A stretch of DNA of 64,000 bases from Avibacterium paragallinarum. Lineage in GTDB: Bacteria; Pseudomonadota; Gammaproteobacteria; Enterobacterales; Pasteurellaceae. The stretch covers positions 1,244,970 to 1,308,969 of the forward strand of contig NZ_UGHK01000002.1 of the NCBI RefSeq assembly GCF_900450705.1, read 5' to 3'. How positions within the stretch are numbered: the first letter of the stretch is position 1; each line of letters opens with the position of its first letter. The position numbers were made by a program, and so were the translations under genes. The notes beneath the pieces were generated by a model. That model had not been told where the DNA came from. It searched no databases and worked only from the letters and a program-made list of their open reading frames with translations. Positions 19,507 to 31,319 of this stretch are shown here, in pieces.

Positions 19507-22284
19507 ATGAAAAAACTAACCGCACTTTTCTTTATCTTCTTCATTCTCTCAGCTTGTCAAATAAATACCAAAGAACAGCTGTCAATGCCATTACCTTCTG
19601 ATCCTAATTTGCAGTATGGAAAATTAGAAAATGGATTGACCTATTACATAATGAAAAATGTTGAGCCAGCAAATCGCGTTTATATTCGATTAGTGATTAA
19701 TGCGGGTTCTATGCACGAAGAGGAAGATCAAAAAGGTATTGCTCATTTGGTAGAGCATATGGCATTTAATGGCTCCAAAAAATATCCTGAAAACCAAATT
19801 ATTTATGCTCTCGAAAAATTAGGTATGAAATTTGCTCGAGATATTAATGCCTTTACCGATTTTGAAAATACAGTTTACACCCTTAATCTGGATAAAAATG
19901 ATCCTGAGAGTTTCACTTTAGCTTTTGACGTTTTAAATGAATGGATACATCACCTTACAATTTTAAAGAAAGATTTAGATGCTGAACGCGGTGTTGTAGA
20001 GGAAGAATGGCGTCGCCGCTTAAGTCCAATGCTACGGTTAGGAGATAAAAAAAGTGCAATTGAAATGGCTGGCTCTCGCTATATTCTACGAGATCCTATT
20101 GGTGATATGAATATTATTCGTACCATTTCTCAGCAACGCGTTGCTGATTTTTATCATAAGTGGTACAGACCTGATAATATGTCGCTTATCATTGTTGGAG
20201 ATATTGATACAAAAGTGATAATAAAGCAATTAAAACAACAACTTGATATCAAAAAAGCGATAAATCAGCCACCTATACCTAAAATTGATTTTTCAATTCC
20301 GTTAATCAATCAGTGGCGTTTAGCAACAGTTGCTGAAAAAGGAACAAATATTCCCGTGATTGAATTTAGTTTCTTTGAAACTTTTGATAATAAAATAAAT
20401 ACATTATCAGCATACCGACAAGATTTATTACAACAAATTCTTATTCGTTTAATTAATCTACGTTTACAAGATTGGGAAAAGCAAGAAAATAAAAATATTG
20501 AATCCGTTAATTTTTATCGTACACATTTAGGTCGAGAAACAATACAGAATATTTTTTCATTACAGCTTTTTAATACAGATTATAAAAAGGTAATCAGAAA
20601 TTTATTTAACTTTATTGCAGAAATTAAACAGCAAGGATTTTCAAAACAAGAATTTGAACAAGAAATAAAAAGATTAATTCAATTAAATAAAAAGCAACGC
20701 ACACTAAGATCAGGGAGCTTAAAAATTGCAGATGATCTGATTATTTCTGCTGCCAATAACCAAATTGTTATTAGCCCAGAAGATCGCTATCAATTAAACC
20801 AACGATTTCTAAATACAATTTCTTTAGAGGAAATTAATCAGCAATTTGAACAACTACTTGCCATTAAAGCAAAATTATTACTGATTACACAGCCTTACCC
20901 AGCGGGTTCTTTATCTTTAACGCAAAAGAACATAGAAAATATGTGGCAAGAAGCACTTTCTACGAAACAGCAACCTTGGCAAATTAAAACCAATCACGTC
21001 CAATTTCCCCCTTTAGAAATAGAATATGGAGAAATTAAAAAAGTAAAATATTGGAAAAAAGGCGATATTACAGAATATCAATTATCCAATGGCAGTAAAT
21101 TAATTTATCACTATAGTGATAAAATGCCGAATCAAGTTTATTTTAAAGCTATTACTCAGGGCGGATTACGAACAGTGTCGCCTAATGACTATCATTTATT
21201 TAAAACCGCAGTAACACTTACTGATGATTCAGGGATAAATGTATTAACCCTTTCACAAATTAATCAGCTATTTAGCCAAAGTCCAATCGCTTTTGCAACA
21301 ATCCTTGATGATTATAAGCAGGGATTCACGGCTGTTGGAAAAACAGATCAGTTAGAGAGTTTATTAAAACTTTTCCGTTTAAAATTACAAGGAACGCCTG
21401 TTTCTGAGAATGCACTTGAACGCTATAAAAAAGAGACTCAAGAATATATAACACAAATTGATACAGAAACGCTTTTTATGAAAAAGATTCTTGAACAACG
21501 CTATCCTCATATTCCTTTTATCTATAATGCCAAACCAGAACAGCTTCTCAATTTTTCCACCCAACAATTAACCGATTTTTATCATCAAGCCATATTAGGT
21601 AAAACAGATTTTACCTATTTTATTATTGGTGATATTGAGCAAAGCAAGGTTGAAAATTTAGCTCGTCATTATCTTTCTTCCGTGCCTGTAAAAAAACAGC
21701 AACGGCAAGCTTACGAGATTTCTCCGCAAATACCAGCTAAAACATTAATAATGAATGGGCTAAAAGAACCTAGAGCGGATGTTGAAATTTATTTAACCGC
21801 AAAGCATCAATGGCAACCCGAATTGCAATATCAATTAGATTTACTTAGTGATATTTTACAGGAAAAATTACGACGGGTTTTACGCGAACAAGCGTCAGGT
21901 GTATATACAATAGAGAGCTGGTTTACCCAAGAAAAAGAGCAATCCAAAATTGAAGGAAAAATTGCATTTAGTTGTGCACCAGAGAGAGTCCAAGAACTAA
22001 GCCAAAAAACCTACCAGATTCTTGACGAAATCAGTCAAAATGGAATTGACAGCCAATTCTTACAGAAGAAAATTCAAGAAAAGCACCGACAAATTAAACA
22101 ACAATTTGATACATTGCTTTCAGTGGCAAATATCATAGAACAAAGTTTTTGGCATACAGAAAGTAACGAAGAAATCTATCTGTATCAACATTTGGAACAA
22201 ATCGCGAGCAAAGAAAATATAGATCTCCTCGCAGAGAAAGTTTTACAGCCGAAAGCCAGATTTAGAGCCGTATTGATGCCTTAA
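19507..22284 (+). CDS. pqqL: M16 zinc protease lipoprotein, PqqL/FusC-like
   Basis: A 925-residue M16-family peptidase anchored as a lipoprotein: signal peptide with lipobox LSAC (Cys 17 from the chosen ATG). The inverted zinc motif HLVEHMAF (HxxEH) is in the first M16 domain, with a downstream acidic cluster around GVVEEEWRRR; further M16-like domains lack it, as usual. The start is the ATG behind TTTGGGAAAAATA, not the in-frame TTG four codons earlier. It probably cleaves a protein imported by the receptor 77 bases upstream. A USS-containing terminator follows. Confidence 0.9.
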   Translation: MKKLTALFFIFFILSACQINTKEQLSMPLPSDPNLQYGKLENGLTYYIMKNVEPANRVYIRLVINAGSMHEEEDQKGIAHLVEHMAFNGSKKYPENQIIYALEKLGMKFARDINAFTDFENTVYTLNLDKNDPESFTLAFDVLNEWIHHLTILKKDLDAERGVVEEEWRRRLSPMLRLGDKKSAIEMAGSRYILRDPIGDMNIIRTISQQRVADFYHKWYRPDNMSLIIVGDIDTKVIIKQLKQQLDIKKAINQPPIPKIDFSIPLINQWRLATVAEKGTNIPVIEFSFFETFDNKINTLSAYRQDLLQQILIRLINLRLQDWEKQENKNIESVNFYRTHLGRETIQNIFSLQLFNTDYKKVIRNLFNFIAEIKQQGFSKQEFEQEIKRLIQLNKKQRTLRSGSLKIADDLIISAANNQIVISPEDRYQLNQRFLNTISLEEINQQFEQLLAIKAKLLLITQPYPAGSLSLTQKNIENMWQEALSTKQQPWQIKTNHVQFPPLEIEYGEIKKVKYWKKGDITEYQLSNGSKLIYHYSDKMPNQVYFKAITQGGLRTVSPNDYHLFKTAVTLTDDSGINVLTLSQINQLFSQSPIAFATILDDYKQGFTAVGKTDQLESLLKLFRLKLQGTPVSENALERYKKETQEYITQIDTETLFMKKILEQRYPHIPFIYNAKPEQLLNFSTQQLTDFYHQAILGKTDFTYFIIGDIEQSKVENLARHYLSSVPVKKQQRQAYEISPQIPAKTLIMNGLKEPRADVEIYLTAKHQWQPELQYQLDLLSDILQEKLRRVLREQASGVYTIESWFTQEKEQSKIEGKIAFSCAPERVQELSQKTYQILDEISQNGIDSQFLQKKIQEKHRQIKQQFDTLLSVANIIEQSFWHTESNEEIYLYQHLEQIASKENIDLLAEKVLQPKARFRAVLMP

Positions 22285-22299
22285 GCCTCTAAAATAAGG

Positions 22300-22339
22300 A
22301 ATACCGCATCTTATTTAAAGTAAAAGTGCGGTATTTTTT
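22300..22339 (+). terminator. Terminator of the protease gene, containing an uptake signal
   Basis: AATACCGCA (22300-22308) pairs with TGCGGTATT (22327-22335), then more T. The right arm includes the uptake-signal core AAGTGCGGT. Confidence 0.8.
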
Positions 22340-22350
22340 GTGAACTATTT

Positions 22351-23226
22351 TTATTCAAATCGCTTAGCTAACTCAGCTTCGAGTTGATCGAGCATTTCAT
22401 AACGTTTGCGGTACATTGAACGTTTTTTACTTTGAATTTCTTCTAAGGGTTTGCGTTCAATACTGAGGGGGAGTTGCCAATAGCCTTTTGCGTTTAATGT
22501 CCCATTATTTTCTTGCCAAAATTCATCATAATTAAAAATCAAGCGTTTAGAGTCGTTCCAACGGTATTTGGCTTGGCGTTTATGGGCGATGCCGATTAAT
22601 TCGCAATCGGATTGTGTGGCGAGCATTTTGAAAGCATTGACAATCATAAACATCGGGCGAATGCCGTGTAATTGTTTGGTGGCTGTTCGCACGAGATCTT
22701 GTGCCACTTCCCCTTTTGGCCCTTGAATTGAGGCAATCAAAATTTGGTTTGGGGATAAAAAGCTGAATGAGGCATCGTAAACACTGCGTTGGCTTTCATT
22801 ATCATAAATATTCAACGAGAAAAATCCTTCCAGCGGATCAATCTGATTTAGGTTTAGTTGTAGTGATAATTGCTCTGTGAGCTGGGATAATACTACACTT
22901 TTTTGCGTAACTAATTTTTGACAGAAATCCACGCCCCATTTTTCTTCGGCAAGTAGAAAATGCTGTGAAATCGCATTCAAACGTTGCTCGGCATTAAAGG
23001 TTTTATCGCAATAGGCGTATAACAAACTGTTTGTGCGGTATAAGTTTTGATTAAAAAATTCCGCCCAAAGCGGATTTGTGTTTAAAAACGCAACGAGTTG
23101 CTGGCATTGTTTACGGTATAACAATGTTCTCCCTGCATAACGCAACGCTTCGCGTAAACGCTTTAAGCGGCGTTTTTCATTGGGATACAGTTGAGCAAAG
23201 GAAGGAAAAGAAAATTCTGTGGTCAT
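22351..23226 (-). CDS. DUF535 (VirK/YbjX family) protein
   Basis: About 291 residues of the DUF535 family, which includes Shigella/Salmonella VirK and E. coli YbjX, linked to envelope or virulence traits without a defined reaction. Recognisable stretches are EGFFSLNIYDNESQRSVYDASFSF, ILIASIQGPKGEVAQDLVR and LIGIAHKRQAKYRWNDSKRLIFNYDEFW. The start is the ATG giving MTTEFSFPSFAQLYP. It is convergent with the protease gene. Function unknown. Confidence 0.85.
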   Translation of the reverse strand: MTTEFSFPSFAQLYPNEKRRLKRLREALRYAGRTLLYRKQCQQLVAFLNTNPLWAEFFNQNLYRTNSLLYAYCDKTFNAEQRLNAISQHFLLAEEKWGVDFCQKLVTQKSVVLSQLTEQLSLQLNLNQIDPLEGFFSLNIYDNESQRSVYDASFSFLSPNQILIASIQGPKGEVAQDLVRTATKQLHGIRPMFMIVNAFKMLATQSDCELIGIAHKRQAKYRWNDSKRLIFNYDEFWQENNGTLNAKGYWQLPLSIERKPLEEIQSKKRSMYRKRYEMLDQLEAELAKRFE

Positions 23227-23341
23227 AAAAATACCGTAAGTCTGCCAAATTGAGGGGAAAATTCTAATAAAAAACCACCGCACTTTCAATCAGGAAAAAG
23301 CTATCTGAAAAAAGTGCGGTGCAATTTTTGCGAGATTTTGA

Positions 23342-24724
<1,383 letters not shown>

Positions 24725-24772
24725 TTAAATCGGCTTATTATCAATGAAATCCCCCATAAAGTCCATTGCCCG

Positions 24773-25612
24773 TTACAGAGTTTTTTCCCCATCGGCGATC
24801 ATTAAATCAGGATCGGGATATTGATAAACAAAATCCAATTCTTGACAAATTTTGTTGCCCGCAATAATCCGCATTGGATCATTCGCGGAACAAACAAAGT
24901 GCGGTGCGATTAAATGAAGTTTTTCCGCCATTTTGCCATAATATTCCGCTTTGCTCGGGTGTTGTGGAGCGACGAGGTGATATAAACGCTGCCCGCTTGG
25001 CGTTTCCAACAAAAGCTGAATGGCTCTGGCACAGTCGTCAATATGCACCAAATTAATCGGCGTGTTGCCTTGTGGCAAATCGCTTTTTCCCGCGAGAGCA
25101 TAAACGGGGTGGCGATCCGCCCCCACTAGCCCCGCAAAGCGAATAATGTCGCAATCAATATTCGCCAAACTGGCTAGCCATTGTTCAATTTCTAACAAGC
25201 CCCGTCCGATTTCGCTATCAGGTTGAGGCGATTGGCTTTCGGCGAAATGCCCATTTTGCTGTGGGAAAACGGAAGTTGAGCTGATAAAAATAAAGTGTTG
25301 CACGCCGTTGAGTAAGGCTTCATTCACCAAATGTTTAATGCCTTGTACATACTGTTGCACATCGAAAAAATATTGACTCGGCGGAATATTAATCACCACA
25401 GTTTCCACCGAAAATAAGGCAGCGAGATCGTCAGGATCAGCATTAATTTCAGGCTCTAACAAGAGATGATAGGTTTCCAGCCGCATTAATCGCATTTGCT
25501 CCACACCGCTATGGGTGCGTTTTGTGCCTTTCACCGCCCAACCTAAATTTTTCAGATGACGAGCAAGGGGCAAGCCCAACCAACCTAATCCAACGATTGC
25601 AACAGATCGCAT
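24773..25612 (-). CDS. YeeZ-like NAD(P)-binding epimerase/reductase
   Basis: A 279-residue short-chain-type Rossmann protein. Nucleotide-binding motif VAIVGLGWLGLPLARHL at the N-terminus, IFISSTSVFP in the middle, and NLVHIDDCARAIQLLLE as expected for the extended SDR/epimerase fold. The usual YxxxK catalytic pair is not clear. It resembles E. coli YeeZ, whose substrate is not known to me. Confidence 0.82.
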   Translation of the reverse strand: MRSVAIVGLGWLGLPLARHLKNLGWAVKGTKRTHSGVEQMRLMRLETYHLLLEPEINADPDDLAALFSVETVVINIPPSQYFFDVQQYVQGIKHLVNEALLNGVQHFIFISSTSVFPQQNGHFAESQSPQPDSEIGRGLLEIEQWLASLANIDCDIIRFAGLVGADRHPVYALAGKSDLPQGNTPINLVHIDDCARAIQLLLETPSGQRLYHLVAPQHPSKAEYYGKMAEKLHLIAPHFVCSANDPMRIIAGNKICQELDFVYQYPDPDLMIADGEKTL

Positions 25613-25723
25613 AATCCCTCAAAAACGTTAATTCAAAGTGCGGTTAATTTTAGCGGAATATCTTCTTTTTGTATATTCCACAAGGGTTTAGCTAAAAAAA
25701 CGTTCACTAAAACACCTTACCAT

Positions 25724-26026
25724 TTATAAGTTAAATGTTACGGTTTTCCCAGTAGGCAATTCAATAGATAAATTTAGAACACCGCCCATTGCTTCAATAT
25801 AACGCTTCACTGATGATAATTTTATATCATTACCCCGTTTCTCAAGTGCAACAACTGATGGCTGAGAAATATTCAAAGCTTCCGCCATTTGCTTTTGGGA
25901 AAGCTCCAATTCTTCACGAATGCGATAAAGTTGTAATTCCATTCGCATATCATCTGCTATCGCTTTTACTTTGGCTTGCTTTTCTGCTGGCAGTTTATTC
26001 ATTAAATCTTTAAATGCTACGCTCAT
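25724..26026 (-). CDS. Xre-family antitoxin (HigA-type)
   Basis: A 100-residue helix-turn-helix protein: an N-terminal helical part, then the HTH LSQKQMAEALNISQPSVVALEKRGNDIKLSSVKRYIEAMGG and a short C-terminal strand. It follows the toxin gene by one base. Its ribosome site AAAGGAG lies inside the last codons of the toxin, so translation is probably coupled. It likely neutralises the toxin and represses the pair through the dyad at 26417-26438. Confidence 0.88.
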   Translation of the reverse strand: MSVAFKDLMNKLPAEKQAKVKAIADDMRMELQLYRIREELELSQKQMAEALNISQPSVVALEKRGNDIKLSSVKRYIEAMGGVLNLSIELPTGKTVTFNL

Positions 26027-26027
26027 T

Positions 26028-26393
26028 TTATTGCTCCTTTAAAAATTCAGAAAGGTAATTATCATAAGTTTGTTCGGCGAGTGTGATCATCTCTTTGTAA
26101 AAGAGCTTTTCTTTTTTGCCTTTTTTATCTCCCCCACATAGCACAATAGCCTGTCGAATGGGATCAAATATATAAAACAAACGGAAAACGGATAATTTAG
26201 ACTGTACTCTCAATTCTTTTAAATTGGTATATTTAGAACCTTGAATAGTATCGGCATAAGGTCTGCCTAATTGCGGTCCTTCTGTTGATAATAACGCTAA
26301 TGCCGCATAGACTTTTAATAAGTCATCTTCTGCTAATGTTTCAAGCCAATTTAAAAGTGGGTCTTGTAAAATAACTTCCCATTCTTGTTTCAT
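26028..26393 (-). CDS. Gp49-like / HigB-type toxin (RelE superfamily)
   Basis: A 121-residue protein with the pattern of the phage-derived Gp49-like family: GPQLGRPYADTIQGSKYTNLKELRVQ, VFRLFYIFDPIRQAIVLCGGDKKGKKEKLFYKEMITLAEQTYDNYL. Members are usually ribosome-dependent mRNA interferases. Toxin-first gene order is typical of HigBA modules. A dyad operator lies 24 bases upstream. Uncertain point: activity cannot be judged from sequence alone. Confidence 0.88.
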   Translation of the reverse strand: MKQEWEVILQDPLLNWLETLAEDDLLKVYAALALLSTEGPQLGRPYADTIQGSKYTNLKELRVQSKLSVFRLFYIFDPIRQAIVLCGGDKKGKKEKLFYKEMITLAEQTYDNYLSEFLKEQ

Positions 26394-26416
26394 ACAGCGA
26401 TTACCTTTTATTACTT

Positions 26417-26438
26417 AATATAGATTTTAATCTATATT
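26417..26438 (-). promoter_or_regulatory. Operator dyad of the toxin-antitoxin pair
   Basis: Perfect inverted repeat: AATATAGATT (26417-26426), two T, AATCTATATT (26429-26438). It lies just upstream of the toxin start, where the HTH antitoxin would be expected to autorepress. Confidence 0.7.
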
Positions 26439-26642
26439 TAATAACCGAACAAGAAATTTACAACCACACTTAAACTAAGTGCGGTCGGTTTTTAGTGAAT
26501 TTTTAACGCATATTCAATGGCTTAGAATATGGTTTTTTGCGTATTTTGATAATTTCCGCTTTCAAGAAGCTCGTTACTTTATTATAAAAAAGCAATGTTT
26601 TAATTAAGGAAATCTGAACCGAAAAATCACCGCACTTAAAAT

Positions 26643-27503
26643 TTATTTAGTTAAAAGATCCAAGGCTTCTTGATATTTATCCACTGTTTTTTGGATCACT
26701 TCAGTAGGAACACGTGGAGCGGGCGGTTCTTTGTTCCAGCCACTGTTTTCCAGCCAATCGCGGATAAATTGTTTATCAAAAGAAGGTGGATTGATACCCT
26801 CTTGGTAAGTATCCACCGACCAAAAACGGCTTGAATCTGGCGTAAGCACTTCGTCCATTAGGGTGAGTGTGCCATTTTCGTCCAAGCCAAATTCAAATTT
26901 GGTATCACAAATAATAATGCCTTTAGTCAGGGCATATTCTGCCGCTGCTTGATAGAGAGCGAGGGCTTTTTCTTTCACTTGAGCCGCTAATTCTGCCCCA
27001 ATCAATTTTTCGAATTCTGCGTAGCTGATATTAATGTCGTGATTGCCCACTTCTTCTTTGCTTGACGGGGTGAAAATGGGTTCGGGTAATTTGCTCGCTT
27101 CCTGTAAGCCCTGTGGTAGCACCAGCCAGCAAATTGTTCCCGTTTGCTGATAATCTTTCAGCCCGCTGCCCGTGAGATAACCGCGTACGATAGATTCAAT
27201 TTTAATCGGTGTTAAGCGTTTGCACACCACCGCACGATCTTTAACTAAATCCGCTTCCGCTTTCGGCAACACGTCATACAGGCTTTCTCCTGTTAGGTGG
27301 TTCGGCATAATATGTGCCAATTTGTTAAACCAAAAATTGGAAATTTGGGTCAAGATTTCCCCTTTGCGAGGAATGGGATCGGTTAAGATCACATCAAATG
27401 CCGACAGCCTGTCCGTTGCCACCATTAGCATTCGTTTCTCATCGATCTCATAGAGATCTCGCACTTTTCCCGAATAGATTTTTTTCAAACTTAATTCGCT
27501 CAT
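26643..27503 (-). CDS. purC: SAICAR synthase PurC
   Basis: It condenses CAIR with aspartate in purine synthesis. It is 286 residues of the longer bacterial/yeast-like type. [62 protein letters not shown] and [12 protein letters not shown] are diagnostic. A PurR operator lies 63 bases upstream, so it is co-regulated with purH. Confidence 0.97.
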   Translation of the reverse strand: MSELSLKKIYSGKVRDLYEIDEKRMLMVATDRLSAFDVILTDPIPRKGEILTQISNFWFNKLAHIMPNHLTGESLYDVLPKAEADLVKDRAVVCKRLTPIKIESIVRGYLTGSGLKDYQQTGTICWLVLPQGLQEASKLPEPIFTPSSKEEVGNHDINISYAEFEKLIGAELAAQVKEKALALYQAAAEYALTKGIIICDTKFEFGLDENGTLTLMDEVLTPDSSRFWSVDTYQEGINPPSFDKQFIRDWLENSGWNKEPPAPRVPTEVIQKTVDKYQEALDLLTK

Positions 27504-27565
27504 TTTCAGCCTCTGTTGCTTTGTGAAAAAACTGCCGTCTATTGTACCGCACTTTTGCCCTATTT

Positions 27566-27581
27566 ACGCAAACGATTGCTT
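27566..27581 (-). promoter_or_regulatory. PurR operator of purC
   Basis: ACGCAAACGATTGCTT matches the PurR consensus ACGCAAACGTTTGCGT at 14 of 16 positions. It lies between purC (minus) and prfC (plus); given the pathway, purC is the target. Confidence 0.82.
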
Positions 27582-27684
27582 AATTTTTTTATTTTCGTAA
27601 AAAAGAAATAAAAGATTGAGAATAAAGGCAATATCAGGGAAAATAGCTCCTATTTTTCGCCATAAAAAGAATGATGAGAGAACA

Positions 27685-29274
27685 ATGTCTGTAAACGATT
27701 ATCCACAACAAGTTAATAAACGCCGAACTTTCGCGATTATTTCCCACCCCGATGCGGGGAAAACCACCATTACGGAAAAAGTGTTGCTTTACGGCAATGC
27801 CATTCAAAAAGCAGGATCGGTAAAGGGGAAAGGCTCAGCCCAGCACGCAAAATCAGACTGGATGGAAATGGAAAAACAACGGGGAATTTCTATCACCACC
27901 TCCGTAATGCAATTTCCTTATAACGATTGCTTGGTGAATTTGCTTGATACCCCCGGACACGAAGATTTCTCGGAAGATACTTACCGCACTTTAACCGCCG
28001 TAGATAGCTGTTTAATGGTGATCGACAGTGCCAAAGGGGTGGAAGAACGTACCATTAAATTAATGGAAGTTACCCGTCTGCGTGATACCCCAATTCTCAC
28101 TTTTATGAATAAATTAGACCGCGATATTCGCGATCCAATGGAATTGTTGGACGAAGTGGAAAGCGTGCTAAATATCCATTGTGCACCGATCACTTGGCCG
28201 ATTGGCTGCGGAAAGCTTTTCAAAGGGGTTTATCATTTATACAAAGATGAAACCTATCTTTACCAGACTGGACAAGGGCATACCATTCAAGAGGTTCGCA
28301 TCGTTAAAGGCTTGGATAATCCTGAGCTAGATGCTGCCGTAGGCACGGATTTAGCCCAACAACTGCGTGAGGAATTAGAGCTAGTCAAAGGGGCATCGAA
28401 CGAATTTGATTTATCCCTCTTTTTGAGCGGCGAGCTAACGCCTGTTTTCTTCGGTACGGCATTAGGCAATTTTGGGGTAGATCATTTCCTTGACGGCTTA
28501 ACCGAATGGGTGCCTGCACCGCAAGCACGCCAAGCGGATACTCGTCTGGTTGAAAGTAGCGAAGAAAAGCTCACGGGCTTTGTGTTTAAAATTCAAGCCA
28601 ATATGGATCCAAAACACCGCGACCGCGTCGCCTTTATGCGTGTGGTTTCGGGAAAATATGAAAAAGGAATGAAGCTCCGCCACGTTCGTATCGGCAAAGA
28701 TGTGGTGATTTCTGATGCTCTGACCTTTATGGCAGGCGATCGCACCCACGCCGAAGAAGCCTATGCGGGCGATATTATCGGCTTGCATAATCACGGCACG
28801 ATCCAAATTGGCGATACGTTCACACAAGGGGAAGAACTGAAATTCACGGGCATTCCAAACTTCGCCCCTGAGCTATTCCGCCGTATTCGTCTGAAAGATC
28901 CGCTCAAACAAAAACAGCTGTTGAAAGGCTTAGTTCAACTTTCGGAAGAAGGGGCGGTGCAAGTTTTCCGCCCGCTCACCAACAACGACCTCATCGTAGG
29001 TGCGGTTGGTGTGCTGCAATTTGATGTGGTGGTATCACGCTTGAAATCCGAATATAACGTTGAAGCCATTTATGAAACCGTCAATGTGGCAACGGCTCGC
29101 TGGGTTGAATGCTCAGATGCGAAAAAATTTGAAGAATTTAAACGCAAAAATGAACAAAACCTCGCTCTAGACGGCGGCGACAACCTCACCTACATTGCCC
29201 CAACAATGGTAAACCTCAACCTTGCCCAAGAGCGTTATCCTGATGTGGCGTTCTTTAAAACAAGGGAACACTAA
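27685..29274 (+). CDS. prfC: Peptide chain release factor 3 (RF3)
   Basis: A GTPase that recycles RF1/RF2 from the ribosome. With the ATG giving [23 protein letters not shown] the length is 529 residues, identical to E. coli RF3; the frame is open 23 codons further without similarity. G motifs: [31 protein letters not shown]-terminal RF3 domain follows ([19 protein letters not shown]). Confidence 0.97.
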   Translation: MSVNDYPQQVNKRRTFAIISHPDAGKTTITEKVLLYGNAIQKAGSVKGKGSAQHAKSDWMEMEKQRGISITTSVMQFPYNDCLVNLLDTPGHEDFSEDTYRTLTAVDSCLMVIDSAKGVEERTIKLMEVTRLRDTPILTFMNKLDRDIRDPMELLDEVESVLNIHCAPITWPIGCGKLFKGVYHLYKDETYLYQTGQGHTIQEVRIVKGLDNPELDAAVGTDLAQQLREELELVKGASNEFDLSLFLSGELTPVFFGTALGNFGVDHFLDGLTEWVPAPQARQADTRLVESSEEKLTGFVFKIQANMDPKHRDRVAFMRVVSGKYEKGMKLRHVRIGKDVVISDALTFMAGDRTHAEEAYAGDIIGLHNHGTIQIGDTFTQGEELKFTGIPNFAPELFRRIRLKDPLKQKQLLKGLVQLSEEGAVQVFRPLTNNDLIVGAVGVLQFDVVVSRLKSEYNVEAIYETVNVATARWVECSDAKKFEEFKRKNEQNLALDGGDNLTYIAPTMVNLNLAQERYPDVAFFKTREH

Positions 29275-29547
29275 CCCCGCAACGCTAAAAGGGAGGGCAA
29301 TTGCTCTCCCCAAAAAATCACTGTATTCGGGTATATTACTAAAGCATAATTTTTGTTTCTTTATTGTCCCAAATGCATCACGATTCATTGGTAAAGAAAA
29401 CCGATATAAATTATTTGATGCTAACAACCTCCAGCGGGCTTTACATCAAAATACTACTCATATGATCTTTAAATCAGAATCTTACCTTGCTTTGAGCTTA
29501 AATAGTTATAAAATTCGTTTTACATCTTTCTTTAGTAGATTAGTAAT
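29275..29547. other. Intergenic region between prfC and tsf
   Basis: No convincing gene. A hairpin GGGAG...CTCCC with an inner GCAATTGC palindrome lies near 29291-29310, but its plus-strand tail is A-rich, so it is not a good prfC terminator. A long plus-strand frame runs through the region and the tsf terminator into tsf antisense; I take it as spurious. Confidence 0.5.
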
Positions 29548-29577
29548 AAAAAAGCAGATCCGAAGATCTGCTTTTTT
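29548..29577 (-). terminator. tsf terminator (bidirectional form)
   Basis: AAAAAAGCAGATC, loop CGAA, GATCTGCTTTTTT: a 13-bp perfect stem with T runs on both strands, 21 bases past the tsf stop. Confidence 0.9.
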
Positions 29578-29598
29578 CGATTCGCCATTTTACAATGA

Positions 29599-30444
29599 TT
29601 ATTTCGTCATTGCAGCAACTTCTGCAGCGAAGTCAGTTTCAACTTTTTCGATACCTTCACCCACTTCAAAGCGTAAGAATGAAACCACTTCTGCACCTTT
29701 CTCTTTTAGTAATTCACCCACTGATTTAGAAGGATCCATTACGAAAGGCTGGCCAGTTAAAGACACTTCACCAGTGAATTTCTTCATACGACCTTCAACC
29801 ATTTTTTCAGCGATTTCGCGTGGTTTACCAGATTGCATTGCGATATCCACTTGGATTTGACGCTCGTGTTCTACTACGTCTGCAGGTACATCACTTGGAT
29901 TTACATATTCTGGACGGCTTGCTGCAACGTGCATTGCAACGTGTTTCACTAATTCTTCATCAGCGTTTACTGCACCCACTAATACACCAATTTTCGCACC
30001 GTGTAAGTATGAACCTACAACTGGTGCTTGTACTGAACCAACGCGGCGGATTGTCATATTCTCACCGATTTTAGCCACTAATGCAGCACGTTTTTCTTCA
30101 AATTCAGCTTGTAATGCTTCAATGGTTACGCCTTTGTTGTTTAATGCGTAATCTGCTACTTCATTTGCTAAACCTAAGAAACCTGCGTCTTTTGCTACGA
30201 AGTCAGTTTCACAGTTCATTTCAATCATTACGCCGTAGTCGCCAGCAACACGTGCGATGATAACACCTTCAGCAGCAACACGACCTGCTTTTTTCGCCGC
30301 TTTTGCTTGACCTGATTTACGCATATTATCAATCGCTAATTCGATATCACCGTTTGCTTCTACTAATGCTTTTTTACATTCCATCATACCTGCGCCGGTA
30401 CGATCACGAAGTTCTTTTACTAAAGATGCTGTAATTTCAGCCAT
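29599..30444 (-). CDS. tsf: Elongation factor Ts
   Basis: The guanine nucleotide exchange factor for EF-Tu. It is 281 residues from the ATG giving [27 protein letters not shown]; the upstream open extension has no similarity. The core TDFVAKD motif is present ([14 protein letters not shown]). It follows rpsB on the same strand, the standard pairing. Confidence 0.98.
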   Translation of the reverse strand: MAEITASLVKELRDRTGAGMMECKKALVEANGDIELAIDNMRKSGQAKAAKKAGRVAAEGVIIARVAGDYGVMIEMNCETDFVAKDAGFLGLANEVADYALNNKGVTIEALQAEFEEKRAALVAKIGENMTIRRVGSVQAPVVGSYLHGAKIGVLVGAVNADEELVKHVAMHVAASRPEYVNPSDVPADVVEHERQIQVDIAMQSGKPREIAEKMVEGRMKKFTGEVSLTGQPFVMDPSKSVGELLKEKGAEVVSFLRFEVGEGIEKVETDFAAEVAAMTK

Positions 30445-30575
30445 TTTAAAATCCTCTATCCACAAAATTTGATGCGATTTTTGACCGCACTTATGTAAAA
30501 AAGCAGGGAACATAAGCCCCCTGCTAACCAATTAATCGTTGTGATTAATAAGGGCTTTCGCCGCATTCACCTGAA

Positions 30576-31304
30576 TTATTCAGCTGCTTCTGCTTCAGCA
30601 AATTTCTCTTCGGCTACCACTTCTTGTTGGCGACCTTCTTTTACTGCTGCCGCTGCTGCTGCAAGATATAGTTGAATTGCACGTGCTGCATCATCGTTAC
30701 CAGGGATAACAAAATCAACACCGTCTGGTGCAGAGTTTGTATCAACCACTGCAAATACTGGAATACCAAGGTTATTTGCTTCTTTGATTGCGATGTGTTC
30801 GTGATCTGCACCGATAACAAATAATGCATCAGGAAGACCCGCCATATCTTTGATACCGCCAAGGCTTAATTCAAGTTTTTCCATCTCACGGCTACGCATT
30901 AATGCTTCTTTCTTAGTTAATTTGTCGAAAGTACCATCTTGAGATTGAGTTTCTAAATCTTTTAAGCGTTTGATTGATTGACGTACTGTTTTCCAGTTAG
31001 TCAACATACCACCTAACCAACGGTGATTTACATAGTATTGCTGACAGTCTAATGCTGCTGCTTTTACTGCTTCACTTGCTGCTCGTTTTGTACCAACAAA
31101 TAAGATTTTACCGTTGTTGCCCGCAATACGAGTTAATTCTGCTAATGCAGCATTGAACATTGGGACGGTTTTTTCAAGGTTGATGATATGAACGCCGTTG
31201 CGTGGTCCGAAAATGAATGGTTTCATTTTTGGGTTCCAGTAACGAGTTTGGTGACCGAAGTGAACGCCAGCTTGTAGCATTTCACGCATTGAAACTTGTG
31301 CCAT
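30576..31304 (-). CDS. rpsB: 30S ribosomal protein S2
   Basis: It is needed for S1 docking on the small subunit. It is 242 residues with [54 protein letters not shown] and [29 protein letters not shown]. The C-terminus is Ala/Glu-rich. It is transcribed ahead of tsf, with a structured leader upstream that probably mediates feedback by S2. Confidence 0.98.
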   Translation of the reverse strand: MAQVSMREMLQAGVHFGHQTRYWNPKMKPFIFGPRNGVHIINLEKTVPMFNAALAELTRIAGNNGKILFVGTKRAASEAVKAAALDCQQYYVNHRWLGGMLTNWKTVRQSIKRLKDLETQSQDGTFDKLTKKEALMRSREMEKLELSLGGIKDMAGLPDALFVIGADHEHIAIKEANNLGIPVFAVVDTNSAPDGVDFVIPGNDDAARAIQLYLAAAAAAVKEGRQQEVVAEEKFAEAEAAE

Positions 31305-31319
31305 AATAATTTTCCTTTT

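Noticed and set aside
29291-29310. GGGAG...CTCCC hairpin as prfC terminator
   Set aside because: The tail on the prfC strand is A-rich, not T-rich; only the opposite strand has a short T run, where the better tsf terminator already exists.
29222-29860. 212-codon plus-strand frame downstream of prfC
   Set aside because: It starts inside prfC, runs through the strong tsf terminator and then antisense to tsf; no recognisable domain.
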